This document shows positions 32,029-44,100 of a stretch of DNA of 64,000 nt, one piece after another. The stretch comes from Kryptolebias marmoratus. Lineage: Eukaryota; Chordata; Actinopteri; Cyprinodontiformes; Rivulidae. The notes below the pieces were generated by a model. That model was not told where the DNA came from. It made no database searches and saw only the letters and a list, made by a program, of their open reading frames with translations. The stretch covers positions 25,943,435 through 26,007,434 of the forward strand of contig NC_051442.1 of NCBI RefSeq assembly GCF_001649575.2, read 5' to 3'. Position 1 is the stretch's first letter. Each line of letters opens with the position of its first letter. Both the position numbers and the translations under genes were made by a program.

Positions 32029-32818
32029 TTATTCTCCAGTGACTCCAGCAACAGCACGGGGAAAATATAACTGGGTAGTAGGGATCTTGAGTGGTTCCAC
32101 CAGGTCACTGGAGATTAAATTGAGCTCAGAACCAGAATCCACCAAAGCGGAAATGGGTAGTTTTACTTGCTCACTCATGATGATAGCGAGTAAAGAGAGT
32201 AATGAAGCAGGGGATAAATCTTGCGAAACTGTCAACATTCCCTGATCTCCCGACGGGCTGGTCCTTTCCTCCAGACCGGGCAGGTAGCCACAAAATGTCC
32301 TTGGCATCCACAATAAATACATGCCCTTGTCGAGAAACGTCTCTGTCTGTCCTCGGGTGTTAGGCGTGTTCGCCCCACTTGCATCGGCTCCATTACCGGT
32401 TCGATCGAAAACCCGGCATGATTGGCCAAAAAAGTTCCCCTCCTGCTGGAGGGGATGATCAAAGACACATTGGAATTCGCTGGGAGGTTAAGGTTTCCAA
32501 AGAGTGAGAGGAAAGAAAAGCCTGAGCCCAACGTAGCACTCTTCCCTTTAGCGCAGAAACCAAGTAAGTAATCCGAGCGGCATTAGAGGGGAACAGGGAG
32601 GGAGAACGAGCAAAAAACAATTTACATTGTAGTAGGAAACCACCACAACGATCAGGGTCGCCTTCAAAACACTCAGAAGGTCTGAGATCTGGTTCTCGAA
32701 TTGGGGTGATGTGATCAGGCTGCGACGCGGCAACGGTGGAACCGGCTGAGTCAGTGGGCAACAGTGCCCCTAGTCGGTTATCTATTGAACTGACGCAATG
32801 GGTGACCTGGTTTAACAA
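32029..32818 (-). pseudogene. Minus-strand gypsy: gag C-terminal half and protease
   Basis: 32818-32540 encodes gag capsid-like sequence (SECFEGDPDRCGGFLLQCKL, then ARITYLVSALKGRVLRWAQA). 32400-32270 encodes a CCHC zinc knuckle (CIYCGCQGHFVATC). 32180-32029 encodes an aspartic-protease site region (ALVDSGSELNLIS; DSG in place of the usual DTG is a known variant). The three blocks are in different frames. The gag N-terminus is lost where the plus-strand LTR-like DNA starts at about 32819. Confidence 0.85.
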
Positions 32819-33093
32819 TGACGTAGTATTTTGTCAAATTTGGAATAACTACCGAAGAAGCGATTCGTGCTGATCATGTGGAGGAGAAGAGAGTGCAGAA
32901 GTTCACCAAACTCTGTTAGGAATGTCCGGTTGTTTTTGCCAGAACTTCGGAACAGTGGTGGTGATACAATTCCTGGAACACAGGAAACACACTGGGTTGA
33001 GCCAGACCCAGTGTCGTAGAAGTTACGTAAATGGTCAGAAGTATGCATAGTCATCATGCATTGATTTTTTTATAAATACGCCCTGTCTCAAAG
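32819..33093 (+). mobile_element. LTR-like fragment (TATAAATACGCC family) ending at a gap
   Basis: It shares AGGAAACACAC, then TATAAATACGCC, then GTCTCAAAG with 12900-13065. It is cut by the gap at 33094. Confidence 0.5.
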
Positions 33094-33193
33094 NNNNNNN
33101 NNNNNNNNNNNNNNNNNNNNNNNNNNNNNNNNNNNNNNNNNNNNNNNNNNNNNNNNNNNNNNNNNNNNNNNNNNNNNNNNNNNNNNNNNNNNN
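33094..33193. other. Assembly gap (100 N)
   Basis: Exactly 100 N, probably a gap of unknown true size. Confidence 0.97.
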
Positions 33194-33493
33194 GTTGTTA
33201 ATATCCTTTTGAGGTCCTTTGTGTTTGATGCAGCGAATCGAAGTCGTGCACAACTCAAACAATTGGCGCTTTGACTCCTTAATCCACTCAGAGGAGAAAT
33301 TGTTTGAGGCTAATAATACAATTTCCTCCTGAGATAAAGTTCTCATTTTCGTAACAATAAAGCTCAGAAACTCATCCTCCACTATCACTTTCCACTCATC
33401 GGTTTTATAAATGTAAATTTCGCTCTTAATTCGAACCTCTTTTCCAGTACGAGACACACCCATATATCGCACAGCCGTCATGACAGTAGTCAT
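33194..33493 (-). CDS. TE-associated ORF N-terminus, function unknown, cut by the gap
   Basis: ATG at 33493. 100 codons are visible before the gap with no stop. The sequence is protein-like: a basic start (YMGVSRTGKEVRIKSEIYIY), then a helical segment (EDEFLSFIVTKMRTLSQEEI), then NNFSSEWIKESKRQLFELC. It reminds me of small N-terminal helical modules in ORFs of fish LINEs and other TEs (a short DELxxF..LS.EEI pattern), but I cannot name the family. The C-terminus is in the gap or beyond. Confidence 0.5.
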
Positions 33494-36264
33494 ATATTTT
33501 GTTTGCTGTCTAGATCAACTACAAGTCAAGAAAAGACAATACAGTACCCATCAAACACTGTGCATTGGATCCACTGTGAAAACTTGTGTGTATTTATACA
33601 TAAAGTTTAAGTGACAGCTAGTTTTTTTAAAAAAGGCTTCATTTTCATCCAAAAGAACCTCTCTTTGAATTAACCTGCATGAAACCAATTGACAGACAGT
33701 CATAGTTAGCCATGGATAGGCAGAACATAATTCTAAAGTTGATTTATAACCAAACTATTAAAACAAAATTCAAAGTCAAAGGTTTGTGTCAAGTCTCTAT
33801 TAAGTGGTTAAAAAACTTTTTTTTTTTTATTCTCATAGACAGGCTTCAAAATAATTACCTCATCAGTGTTCCTGAAACCATTTGACAAAAAGATAATTTT
33901 GAAAATATAACAATTATACACAATGCTAGCATACAAGTTACAATACATAAAATAAATAAATAACTAAATATTAGAGTTGCAACTGATGACACAACTGAAA
34001 GAGAATTGAAAAGGCAGCACCAAAGGTGAGTATATAAAATTATTCAGAATATTGTAAATGGGGCCTTTATAATTTCCTGAAATCTTTAATTTGCACACAT
34101 AGTTAAAATCAAAGTGGGGCATGTAAATTTAACTAACATAGAATTACATGAATAATATTTATCCTAAATGCACTATAAATATTCAGCATATACGGGAGAG
34201 TTCATAAATACCAGAAAATCATAGCAGTGTAGTTTTCTAAAAGCCCCTAGTTGATCTTGAAGTGCTCTTCTGTAAACATTCATTCCTTCATTAGGCTGCA
34301 GATTGGTGATATCTGCAGCCTAAGTTTTTATTCAAGGGCATTTTGAACACAGATTGATTCATTCTTTGTCCTGAACAACCGTTTGCCTCCAAAGTTCTCC
34401 AAAATGTCTGCCTGTGCTTAATGATTTTTTTCAGACAGCTGACTGGCTCAGCTGGCTCATGTTGCTCGACAGATTTCACCTGATAATGCGCTTAGACACA
34501 GTGCCTGATCACATTCACCTGACCTTGCTGCACCAGCTAACTCGAGGGGAAGACAGCATTTCCACTTATCAGTTCCATTCATTGAAAGAGGAAAGCTTCT
34601 CCGGTATTCACTCTTCCACCATGGCTCCCATGACTTTGAGGCCTTTGTTTCACTCAGTCTACAGTCGCTTAAATAATCTGCAGGCTCTCCAAACGCAATA
34701 AGTCATTAAGAATTACATAAACAGACAAACTCTCCGAAGAGACAGATTTATCTGGCTTGTTTGGTTCAATGTTTTTACTTTTTTTTGTTGTTTCGTAGTG
34801 CTATTTGCATTTGTCACTGACAGCTGCCTAAATCATGCAGTTACAGCACATAATGAGCAGCTGATTAGAGATTCTGAAATTCACTTACAACTGATTTGGT
34901 GTTATTTTAGCTGAAAAATGAAGATAATGTTCCTTAATGCCACTGGTTAAGGTAATTACTCTATAATTGCCTTATCAAAGTGTCAGAGACGAGTCAAGGC
35001 AAAAAAAATAAAACAAAACCAACCCTTCAGAGTCATTTTTTAAAAATCTCATATTAGGTTATATTCAAAAAATGCCCAAATCCCCAAAAAATGTGATCAG
35101 TGAAAACATTCAATTTAAATATCAAAAAACTAACTGGAGAAATAAAAAATGATTACATACTGTGTAATTAAAACAGCTGCATTCTCGCTTCAAACTCAAG
35201 CGACAAAAGTAAAATAAGAAAAGTCAAGTGCCTGATGGCTGTTGCTCCTGTTTCCTGCTGAACATGACATTTTGTAGCTTGTATTCTTTTTTTTCTTTTT
35301 TGCCTAAAACAAAACTGCAGATATTACCAACTTACCCTGACATCCTAAAGGCTGAATCCCATTTACTAGGGTTACAAATAACCCTTTACCCTTAAAGTGA
35401 TAGTTCATAACTTTTGTAATGGGGTTCTGTAAAAAAGTAATGAACAATGAATTCCCTAATTGTTATACATAGCTCTTTAAACAGCTTTAGTTTGGAGAAA
35501 AAAAGTTTAAAGCTGCTCATTGCAGAGTCATAAAAACTGGTAAAAAAACAACAACCAAAAAACCAAAAATCAAGACACACAAAATGGTTCTCATATCGAT
35601 TGTTTATGTATCCTGAAAAAATTTTAAGCAAAATTTGTGACCAGATGCCAACTACCACATGCATTTGTTTGCCTCTAAAAACAACCAGAGTGCCTGCAAA
35701 CAAGACAATGTACATAGAAGATTGGGATGAAGTAGTCCAACAATTTTGATGTACTGGTATGTGTTTACACTCAGATGTGTTAAGTATGCAGATTTAAAGA
35801 CAGGTTAGGTTGAAACATTTGGCCTACCAGGATAAAAGATATTTGACAAAAGTATTTCAGTGTTTATGGAGCACCACCATCCAGTTTGATCTGCAATATT
35901 TATTCTTGGTACTTCCTCATTCTTTCTTTTCTCCAAAACTCTACGCTTATCTGTTTCCACCATATTTGTTCAACTACACAGACTACAGCCAGTAGCAGTG
36001 TGAATAGTAGTGGTCTAAATATTGATACCAGCAACAGCATGGTGTCAATACTACTGATGGGATCGATACTTGAGTTTATTTATCTGTTCTACTTTTAGTA
36101 CTTTCCTCCTGTTCCAGAAGTGCAATGAAAGTGCAAAGAAACTTTGCCTAAAAGGTTCTAGTCCTGGGTTTTAAAGTTCAAATAAATGGTGCATCCAAAG
36201 CATCTCTATTGTTACCCACCCATTTCACTCTATACAGCTCATCAATGTTATTTCATGTTTACCA
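33494..36264. other. AT-rich stretch with no gene recognised
   Basis: No element termini or domains were seen. A perfect 13-bp inverted repeat lies at 34291-34323 (listed separately). An open plus-strand stretch at 34414-34701 has no recognisable domain. Confidence 0.4.
34291..34323. repeat. Perfect 13-bp stem, 7-nt loop hairpin
   Basis: TTAGGCTGCAGAT, loop TGGTGAT, ATCTGCAGCCTAA. There is no T-run or coding context that would make it a terminator or a known RNA. Confidence 0.8.
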
Positions 36265-36700
36265 ATGGCAAACACAGAGAAAAGAACGAAGGAACTAAAT
36301 TTCACAGAGGCAGAACTTGATATGCTGGTCAATGAGGTGGTGAACAGAAAAAATATAAGTTTTGGGAGCCGCAGTCGTGGCGTTACAAATAAAAAGAAGT
36401 GTTGTAAGCAACAACACATTGTTGTTAATTCAGTGAGTGGGACAGAGAGGACTGAGCCGAGGTGAAGAAAAAGTGGTCAGATTTTAGGGTGGAGGCAAAA
36501 ATGCGACTAGCCGGCCACCGCCAGAGCTGACACCATTTGAAAGAAGAAGAGCAGGTGTCAGGCTGAAAAGTGATTGTGCGCACCCCTGGGAGGGAGCGTG
36601 CACGGGTGTGAGCGGTATTAAAGCGCTCCTCCTCTGCGCTCTGGGGGTTTGGAAAGGGAAACAATAAATAGTCATCACTGACTGTTTTGCTTTCAGCTAA
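36265..36700 (+). pseudogene. Harbinger-type Myb/SANT-like DNA-binding protein remnant
   Basis: From ATG 36265: a Myb-like domain (LNFTEAELDMLVNEVVNRKN, then ISFGSRSRGVTNKKK, then VVNSVSGTERTE) resembling the second protein of PIF/Harbinger transposons and the related NAIF1/MSANTD family. A stop (TGA at 36463-36465) cuts it, after which KKWSDFRVEAKMRLAGHR continues in a shifted frame. The downstream part (GTGCACGGGTGTGAG at 36600) matches 13850. No transposase was found nearby. Confidence 0.68.
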
Positions 36701-37424
36701 GCTAGCAATGTGTAAATAAAATAAACAATAAACTCCAACTGAAACACAAAGACAACAAACAGAAAACCAAAACCCAAATCCCGACACCTCATTTGCATAA
36801 TAAGGCAGAAATGTACACAGTAAAGTAAAAAGAGGAGACGAGGAAATGTCAAAAGAACACACGCTTGTATAAGCTAAATGTAAAACAAAACATAAACATT
36901 ACTTGTCGAAAATGCATGTGTAAGGAAAAGGCAAAACAAAAAATTTATTTCTGCTTTTATTTTTTATTATGTCAGTTTTGGTCCTCTATATAAAGCACTG
37001 TAGAAAAGTGAAATTACATTTCAAATTATATTTATCTCACCTTTCACTTACGATCCAAGAATTGTTTTCAATATGCCTTATAGTTTTTCCACAGCAACTG
37101 TTTATTTAGCATGTACTTCCGAGAGTTCCTCCCCCTTTTTGACACACATACATTACGCTGTAGCGCATTCCCCCCACACATGCACATACAGGCACAAAGG
37201 TCTGGAAAATCAGGCATTCTGATTGGCTAAGGCTGTTGCCATGGTTTCTGGACTGCTGACCAGTAGTGAAGGCAGGCAGAGCCTCAGCCAATCATATTGG
37301 ATATCACATAACTCAGGTGTTTTGATGTTCACTGGCTATTATGATGAACTTCAGAGATTTTTTTTGTTTTATCTTTTGTCTTTTTTGACCCCATAAACAC
37401 CAAGTGTTGAATTAACATTTCGAT
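36701..37424. other. Unassigned
   Basis: No feature could be supported. Confidence 0.4.
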
Positions 37425-37960
37425 AGATTGTTTGTCTGTTAGCAAAATATGTCTTGAATAACTAGATGGATTTTGATGTAAATTTCATAAAGCTCTCTTT
37501 AGAAAAACATCTAAAACTGATTACATTTTGGAATCTCTCTGATGATGAAGTTGGCTGCCACAGTTACCCTGTCAAACACAAAATTGGATAGAACTCAACC
37601 CTTTTTAAAGATACTGATCTAAACTTTTGTGTGATAGTAACTGTCAGTGATGCACTAGACATACCTTGACTGCTAATAGATCCTTTACGTTTTTTGTTTG
37701 AAATGTTCCTATAAACTGTTGATAATAATGTTTGTTAGCAAATTATCTTGAAAACCACTTGACAGATTTTAATGAAAATCTCAGAAAGTAATCCATGTTG
37801 GCACGTCTACAACTGATTAACTTACTATTACTTTTAGTGGTATTTTTGAGTTACCATGATGGCATAATTTGCCAACAACCACACTTCAAATGCCCCAAAG
37901 TGTAAAATAACGAATCATTCTTATACTGCTAAAACATTTTCTACTTTGTATACTTATCTC
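37425..37960 (+). repeat. AT-rich interspersed repeat family X (two partial copies)
   Basis: TTTGTCTGTTAGCAAAATAT (37430) and TTTGTTAGCAAATTATCTTG (37729) start two similar segments. Each is followed by GATTTTGATG/GATTTTAATG, then AAAACTGATTA or CAACTGATTAA. Related text occurs at 47600-47960, 49560-49770 and 55860-56045. No ORF or termini were defined. Confidence 0.6.
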
Positions 37961-37984
37961 TTTCATATAATTTCACCTAGAAAC

Positions 37985-38102
37985 CAGTGATGTGCGGTGA
38001 GGTTCATGGTTGACTCTTTTAGAGTCAGATTTACAAATATATAAACCCAAAAGGGTAGCTTTTTCAATTGGCTACTGATTATTTTGTATCTCATCAGCGT
38101 TC

Positions 38103-38142
<40 letters not shown>

Positions 38143-38812
38143 CACGCGCGCACTCACGTACGTATTAAAGATACGATAAGATAAGAAAAAACGTTACAAT
38201 TACTGTTTTAGTAGTCCAATGGAGCAAAACAAAAATTAACGGCTGGCAGCAGTGCACGTGACTCTCACTCCCCTCTGTGTAAAAGGACAGCAGCAACAAG
38301 CTCCCGTTGGCTCATGTACGCCCCCTTCAGTGCAACAGAGTACTGCCTGCCTCACCCTGTGCCTTTTCACCGCGGTTTTATGTCCCCTCAGCAAAACTAA
38401 ATATGTCACTAACAAACATTAAACGTAAATGGTTAAAGACATTAGCCAGACTGTGGAAAATCAGGGTATATAAACCATTATATTGGCGACATGCAGCAAT
38501 ACGGCAACAGGCACGGGCCAATTGCATGTATCAAGCCAGTTTGTGATGGATTGTGCATTCAGAGGTGAAGCTTGGCTCGTTGCTGCCGCACCTCGCGTTT
38601 CACCCTTATACTGTATTTGAACAGGAAATATGCAATTTCAGCGATTTTGACTATAAAAATGTTCGAAAATTAGTCATACATGAAGATCAGTGGACAAATA
38701 TTAATATTCGTTTATGTTATCATTTAGCCCAGTCCAGATATCATTTTTTTATTCTTGTCATGATGACAGGCGAGGCTCTGCCTCACCTGCCTCCCCTGAC
38801 TGCACGTCCCTG
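37985..38812. mobile_element. hAT-like non-autonomous element, TSD imperfect
   Basis: The left end CAGTGATGTGCGGTGAGG and right end CCTGACTGCACGTCCCTG are imperfect inverted copies. The flanks CTAGAAAC (37977-37984) and CCAGGAAG (38813-38820) agree at 5 of 8. It contains a (CA)n run at 38106-38136. No transposase was recognised. The end sequence is related to CAGTGGCGGGCGGTG of the hAT at 54626. Confidence 0.55.
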
Positions 38813-38934
38813 CCAGGAAGGAGGGAACAGGCAAAAATCAAAGCTCAAAAAACACAAAAACATCATGCATCAGGAAACCAAGAATTAGAATTGGTTATCC
38901 TCTTACCTTGCCGGTAAAACTTTTTCAGTTTCTG

Positions 38935-39360
38935 TTGGTAATCATGAATTAAACAGTCAGCATTGCACATGGAGTTTACAAATGTCGATTTTTGGTCCTC
39001 TTTTGTTTAATCTGTATATCTTCTACTTTGACCCTTACTATCACCCTTACTTTGATAGTAATCTTATCCAGTGATTCACTGATATTAAAAATTATCAAGG
39101 AATTTCCTAAAATTAAATGGGGACAAAATAGAAATTGTTTGGGTTAGTGCTAAGTCTCTTGAAAACCAAATATATTCTTTGTTTACTCCTATACCTGTTA
39201 AATTCTGTGAGTATTTAAAAAAACCTGAGTTGGGCTGTGGAGTCAAGTTTGAATTTTCATAAACACATATGTAATTTATTAAAGATGCTAAGGTAACATT
39301 TTATGTCTAGATTTTTAAAGCCAGATTAATCTTGTGTAAAACATGCAAAATTACTGTGCA
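38935..39360 (+). pseudogene. L2-type LINE RT fragment
   Basis: FGPLLFNLYIFYF (after the palm), then FLKLNGDKIEIVWVSAKSLE, then VKFEFS, corresponding to the region around and after the RT active site. The active-site box itself is lost, and there are many stops. Confidence 0.55.
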
Positions 39361-40904
39361 AACATTATTTGCTTAAAAGATTTTAAAAATTATAGGCACA
39401 AAAATAGCTATCATTTTACTTTTTGGCAGTTTACACTCACTGTCACAGGCCTCGGTCCTCTTGCAGTTTGTGCTTACTAATCAGATATTTGAGCTCAAAA
39501 ACAAGGATTTAGGTTACTGTAGGTGAAAGAGAAACTCTGACAAGAGTCAGCACGTTGATGAAAAGTATTATTAACATACATTTTTAACACAGCCAAGGAG
39601 ACAAATGTCAAATAAAATGTAACTGTTTATGCAAAAAACTATAAAGATGTAAATTTCATCCATGATAAATAAACAAAATTATGAGCAGATTAGGAGCAGT
39701 ACTCCTTCAGGTTTATCTGTGTGTGTGTGTGTGTGTGTGTGTGCGCTCACAAACATGCATGAATGTGTGAGTGTGGGTATCTGTTTTTTGTTTCCTTTTG
39801 AAGGAACTTCTGTTGAGCAGTAGTCCTTATGGGGACCAAAGCTCTTATGGGGAAAGCTCATTTTTGTGTTAGAGGTTAGGTTGAGGGTAAAGGTTTGAAT
39901 TAAGTTTAGGTTAGGGTCTTAGTTAAGCTATGGCAGTCAATACAATGTCTTAATACGAAGAGAAATACAAACTTCTGTGTGAGTGTGAGTGAGAGAGATA
40001 AAGAGAGAGGGACTGACAGACTGGTTTTGCATGAGTGGCATTTTATCTGACAGCAACTTTTCATAATTCTGTGAATCATTCTGTGCATGTCTGATGTATC
40101 TTTGCAGCCACATTCATCTTCCTAAAATGCGTTTGTCCACACGCTGCTTCAGTGTTTCTTCAAACAAGAGGGAAGAAAGAACTTCTCTGCATCAGTTCCT
40201 TTCTATCTTCACTCTCAACCCATCAGCTGCAGTCTGTCATCCATACCCCCCACACCCACTACTACTGTGTGCACATTTCTCATTCCTCCACCCATGATTC
40301 ACTTCTATCAGTGTGTGATTCTGGTTTAACCACCTGCCTTCATCTCTTGGTCTGAAATGCAGCTTGTACAGATCTATTCAGCCCTCCTCCCTTTGGGTCC
40401 TAGTGCACGTGCAGTTTGCTCATGCCTGCTGTCAGCTCCCATTACCTAATTGGAATTGAGATGCATCTGGCCTGTGTATGTGTGTCTGTGTGTGCTTGTG
40501 TGTGTTTTAGAGATACCCTCTGAGCTTTCTCCCATTCTCCCTCACTGTCATTCTGCTGGGGGAGAACTCTTTTTTCCTTGATGTGTGGTCAAACTGTCAT
40601 TTTGACCAATTAAAACAAGGAGAGACAAACAAATCCCAGCCTTCTCCTGTGATCCACAGCAGTTAATAAGATGACTGTTTAATTCATGAAATCTGTCATG
40701 GTACAGTGGCTTCAACTTCAATGTTGAAATGTACAGTAACTTCTGAACTCCAAACTCTTATCTGCTCAATGATTGTATATCTCCTGATCTGAGATCCATG
40801 AAGACAACTCCTCAGACACATTCACATCATTCACAGCAGTACATGTGTGTGTGTGTGTGTCCGTGTGTGCGTGCTTGTGTATATATAAACACACACACAC
40901 AGAG
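39361..40904. repeat. Mostly unassigned; (TG)n runs and GGGGACCAAAG repeat
   Basis: TG runs lie at 39719-39743 and 40845-40860. 39820-39930 (CCTTATGGGGACCAAAGC, then AGGTTAGG) is a common fish interspersed motif next to the TG run. No gene was recognised. Confidence 0.5.
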
Positions 40905-41188
40905 GGATGGCTGGTAAGCCCTCCCTGGGGTTTACAATCAAAATGTTAAAATACCTAAAAGACACAAATTCAGAATACTGTATTGCATTTTAATAATAAT
41001 AATAATAATAATACATTTTATTACAAGGCGCCTTTCTTGCACTCAAGGACACCGTACAAAGAATAAAATCAGCAGTAACAGAAAATAAGATGTAACAATG
41101 AAAGAAAGAAAAGAAAAAGAAAGTAAATAAAAATAAATAAGAAAAGACAATGTATAAAATCAATATAAAATCAGGCAAACCAATTGTG

Positions 41189-44100
41189 TCAGGTGGAAAA
41201 AGCAGATCTAAAAAGGTGTGTTTTGAGTTCTGATTTGTATTGTGAGATTGACTTTATGTTTCTAATGTGAGGTGGTAACGAGTTCCAAAGTCGGGGANNN
41301 NNNNNNNNNNNNNNNNNNNNNNNNNNNNNNNNNNNNNNNNNNNNNNNNNNNNNNNNNNNNNNNNNNNNNNNNNNNNNNNNNNNNNNNNNNNNNNNNNNNN
41401 NNNNNNNNNNNNNNNNNNNNNNNNNNNNNNNNNNNNNNNNNNNNNNNNNNNNNNNNNNNNNNNNNNNNNNNNNNNNNNNNNNNNNNNNNNNNNNNNNNNN
41501 NNNNNNNNNNNNNNNNNNNNNNNNNNNNNNNNNNNNNNNNNNNNNNNNNNNNNNNNNNNNNNNNNNNNNNNNNNNNNNNNNNNNNNNNNNNNNNNNNNNN
41601 NNNNNNNNNNNNNNNNNNNNNNNNNNNNNNNNNNNNNNNNNNNNNNNNNNNNNNNNNNNNNNNNNNNNNNNNNNNNNNNNNNNNNNNNNNNNNNNNNNNN
41701 NNNNNNNNNNNNNNNNNNNNNNNNNNNNNNNNNNNNNNNNNNNNNNNNNNNNNNNNNNNNNNNNNNNNNNNNNNNNNNNNNNNNNNNNNNNNNNNNNNNN
41801 NNNNNNNNNNNNNNNNNNNNNNNNNNNNNNNNNNNNNNNNNNNNNNNNNNNNNNNNNNNNNNNNNNNNNNNNNNNNNNNNNNNNNNNNNNNNNNNNNNNN
41901 NNNNNNNNNNNNNNNNNNNNNNNNNNNNNNNNNNNNNNNNNNNNNNNNNNNNNNNNNNNNNNNNNNNNNNNNNNNNNNNNNNNNNNNNNNNNNNNNNNNN
42001 NNNNNNNNNNNNNNNNNNNNNNNNNNNNNNNNNNNNNNNNNNNNNNNNNNNNNNNNNNNNNNNNNNNNNNNNNNNNNNNNNNNNNNNNNNNNNNNNNNNN
42101 NNNNNNNNNNNNNNNNNNNNNNNNNNNNNNNNGGACAGAGCCCTGGGGAACTCCTGATGTGACAGATGAAGGCTCAGAAGTGAAGGTTTTGATCCGGATG
42201 AACTGAGTGCGGCAGGAGAGATATGATTTAAACCAGTTTAGAGGAGTCTGAGTGATACCAATAGAGGAAAGTCTGTTGAGTAGGGTGGCATGGCAGATGG
42301 TGTCAAACGCTGCACTCAGGTCGAGGAGGATGAGGATGGACAGCAAGCCGGAGTCAGCTGCCAAGAGGAGGTCATTGGTGATTTTTATGAGGGCTGTTTC
42401 TGTACTGTGGAGGGGACGAAAACCAGACTGAAACAGTTCATACAGGTTGTTGTTGGATAGATAAGTGTGAAGTTGGGATGCTACTGTCTTTTCAAGAATC
42501 TTGGAGATGAAAGGCAAGTTGGAGATAGGACGGAAATTATTGAGATTATGGTGATCAGCGCCAGGTTTTTTCAAGATAGGAGTTATGGCAGCAATTTTAA
42601 ATGATGCAGGAACTGTTCCGGTGGAGAGAGAGGAGTGAATAATGGCAGAGATGAGAGGGAGTATAGATAGGGCACAGGCTTTAACCAGGACTGTTGGAAG
42701 AGGGTCGAGCAAACAGGTGGTCAACTTGGACTTGTTGATGAGGCTTGTGATTTCTGAAGTCGTCGGGAGCTCGAAGGAAGAGAAGGAGTGGGCTGGAGGA
42801 GAAAGTTCAAGAATAGGACAGGGGGAGGGTTGTGAGCTGAGATGCTGGTGGATCTTAACAATTTTACTGTCAAAAAATGACATGAGGGAATTACAAAATT
42901 GAGTTGAACACAGATGTGAAGGTAGGGAGTCCGGGGCTTGGGTGATGTTCTTGTAGAGGGAGAATATTGACTTGGTGGAGCCTTCATTTGAACAAATTAA
43001 ACCAGTGTAGTAGGAGGATTTGGCTAGATTGATACAGTCCTTGTAATGCAATATGTGAGTTTTGTAAATGTCTTTATGAACAACCAGTCCAGTTTTCCGG
43101 TGGAGCCTTTCAAGTTGCCGTCCTTTAGCTTTCATGAGCCGAAGTTCTGGAGTAAACCAGGGCGCAGAGCGAACAAAAGAAACAGATCTGGTTTTTAGCG
43201 GAGCAAGAGAGTTGAGTATTGAGTGAAGACCAGTGTTGTAATATGAGACCAAGTCATCAAGGGTGGTTGAATCTAGAGTTGAATATAGATTGTCCATGAG
43301 AGAATTGACGGCAGAGGAGAGAGAATTTAAATCAATATCCTTAATGTTACGGAAAGAGATGAGACGGGGAAGCTTGGTGATGGAGAGAGGGAGACAGATA
43401 TTGAATGAGAGGAGAAAATGGTCAGTTATGGCGAGTTCATCTGCTGTATAATCCGAGGGAGAAACACCAGAACAGCAGACTAGATCCAGGACATGACCCT
43501 TAGAATGAGTGGGAACATTGATGAACTGCTGAAGACCAAAACTCTGGAGGCAGGATGAAAAGTCTTTAGTCAGAGGGCTATTTCCATCGTCCATGTGAAT
43601 ATTAAAATCACCCAATACTATAATGTTTGGTGAGAGGATTGACAGGTGAGTGAGAAGAGCAGCGAAGTCATTCAGAAAGTCACTGTTAGTTTTCGGCGGG
43701 CGGTTGATGGTTGCGATGGTGGGGGTAGGTCCATAGAGCTGACACACAGTTGATTCGAAAGAGGAGAAGGTGGGAGCAGACAACGGCGAGACTTTCCACT
43801 TCTCGCGGTGAATTATCGCGAGACCTCCTCCCCGGCCGGTGCCACGGGGTTGACAGATGTAAACAAACCCCGGTGGAGTAGAATCATTGAGCTGAGAGAA
43901 ATCATTCGGTTGTTGCCAAGTCTCAGTCAGGCATAAAAAGTCAAACTTACGGTCAGTGAGGAGATCCTGAATGAGATGTCCCTTGCCCGTAAGTGAGCGG
44001 ACGTTAAGCAGACCGAAGTTTACGGAGGAGTTATCAGACGTTGCAGGAGCGTTAGCTGACCGGGCCAGGTAAGCTAGCACGCTGCGGTCAACAACCCGGT

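Noticed and set aside
34414..34701. Possible host exon
   Set aside because: The open plus-strand stretch has no recognisable domain and no good splice sites or conserved motif that I can see.
42642..43451. Plus-strand ORFs within the LINE region
   Set aside because: They are antisense to the continuous LINE polyprotein.
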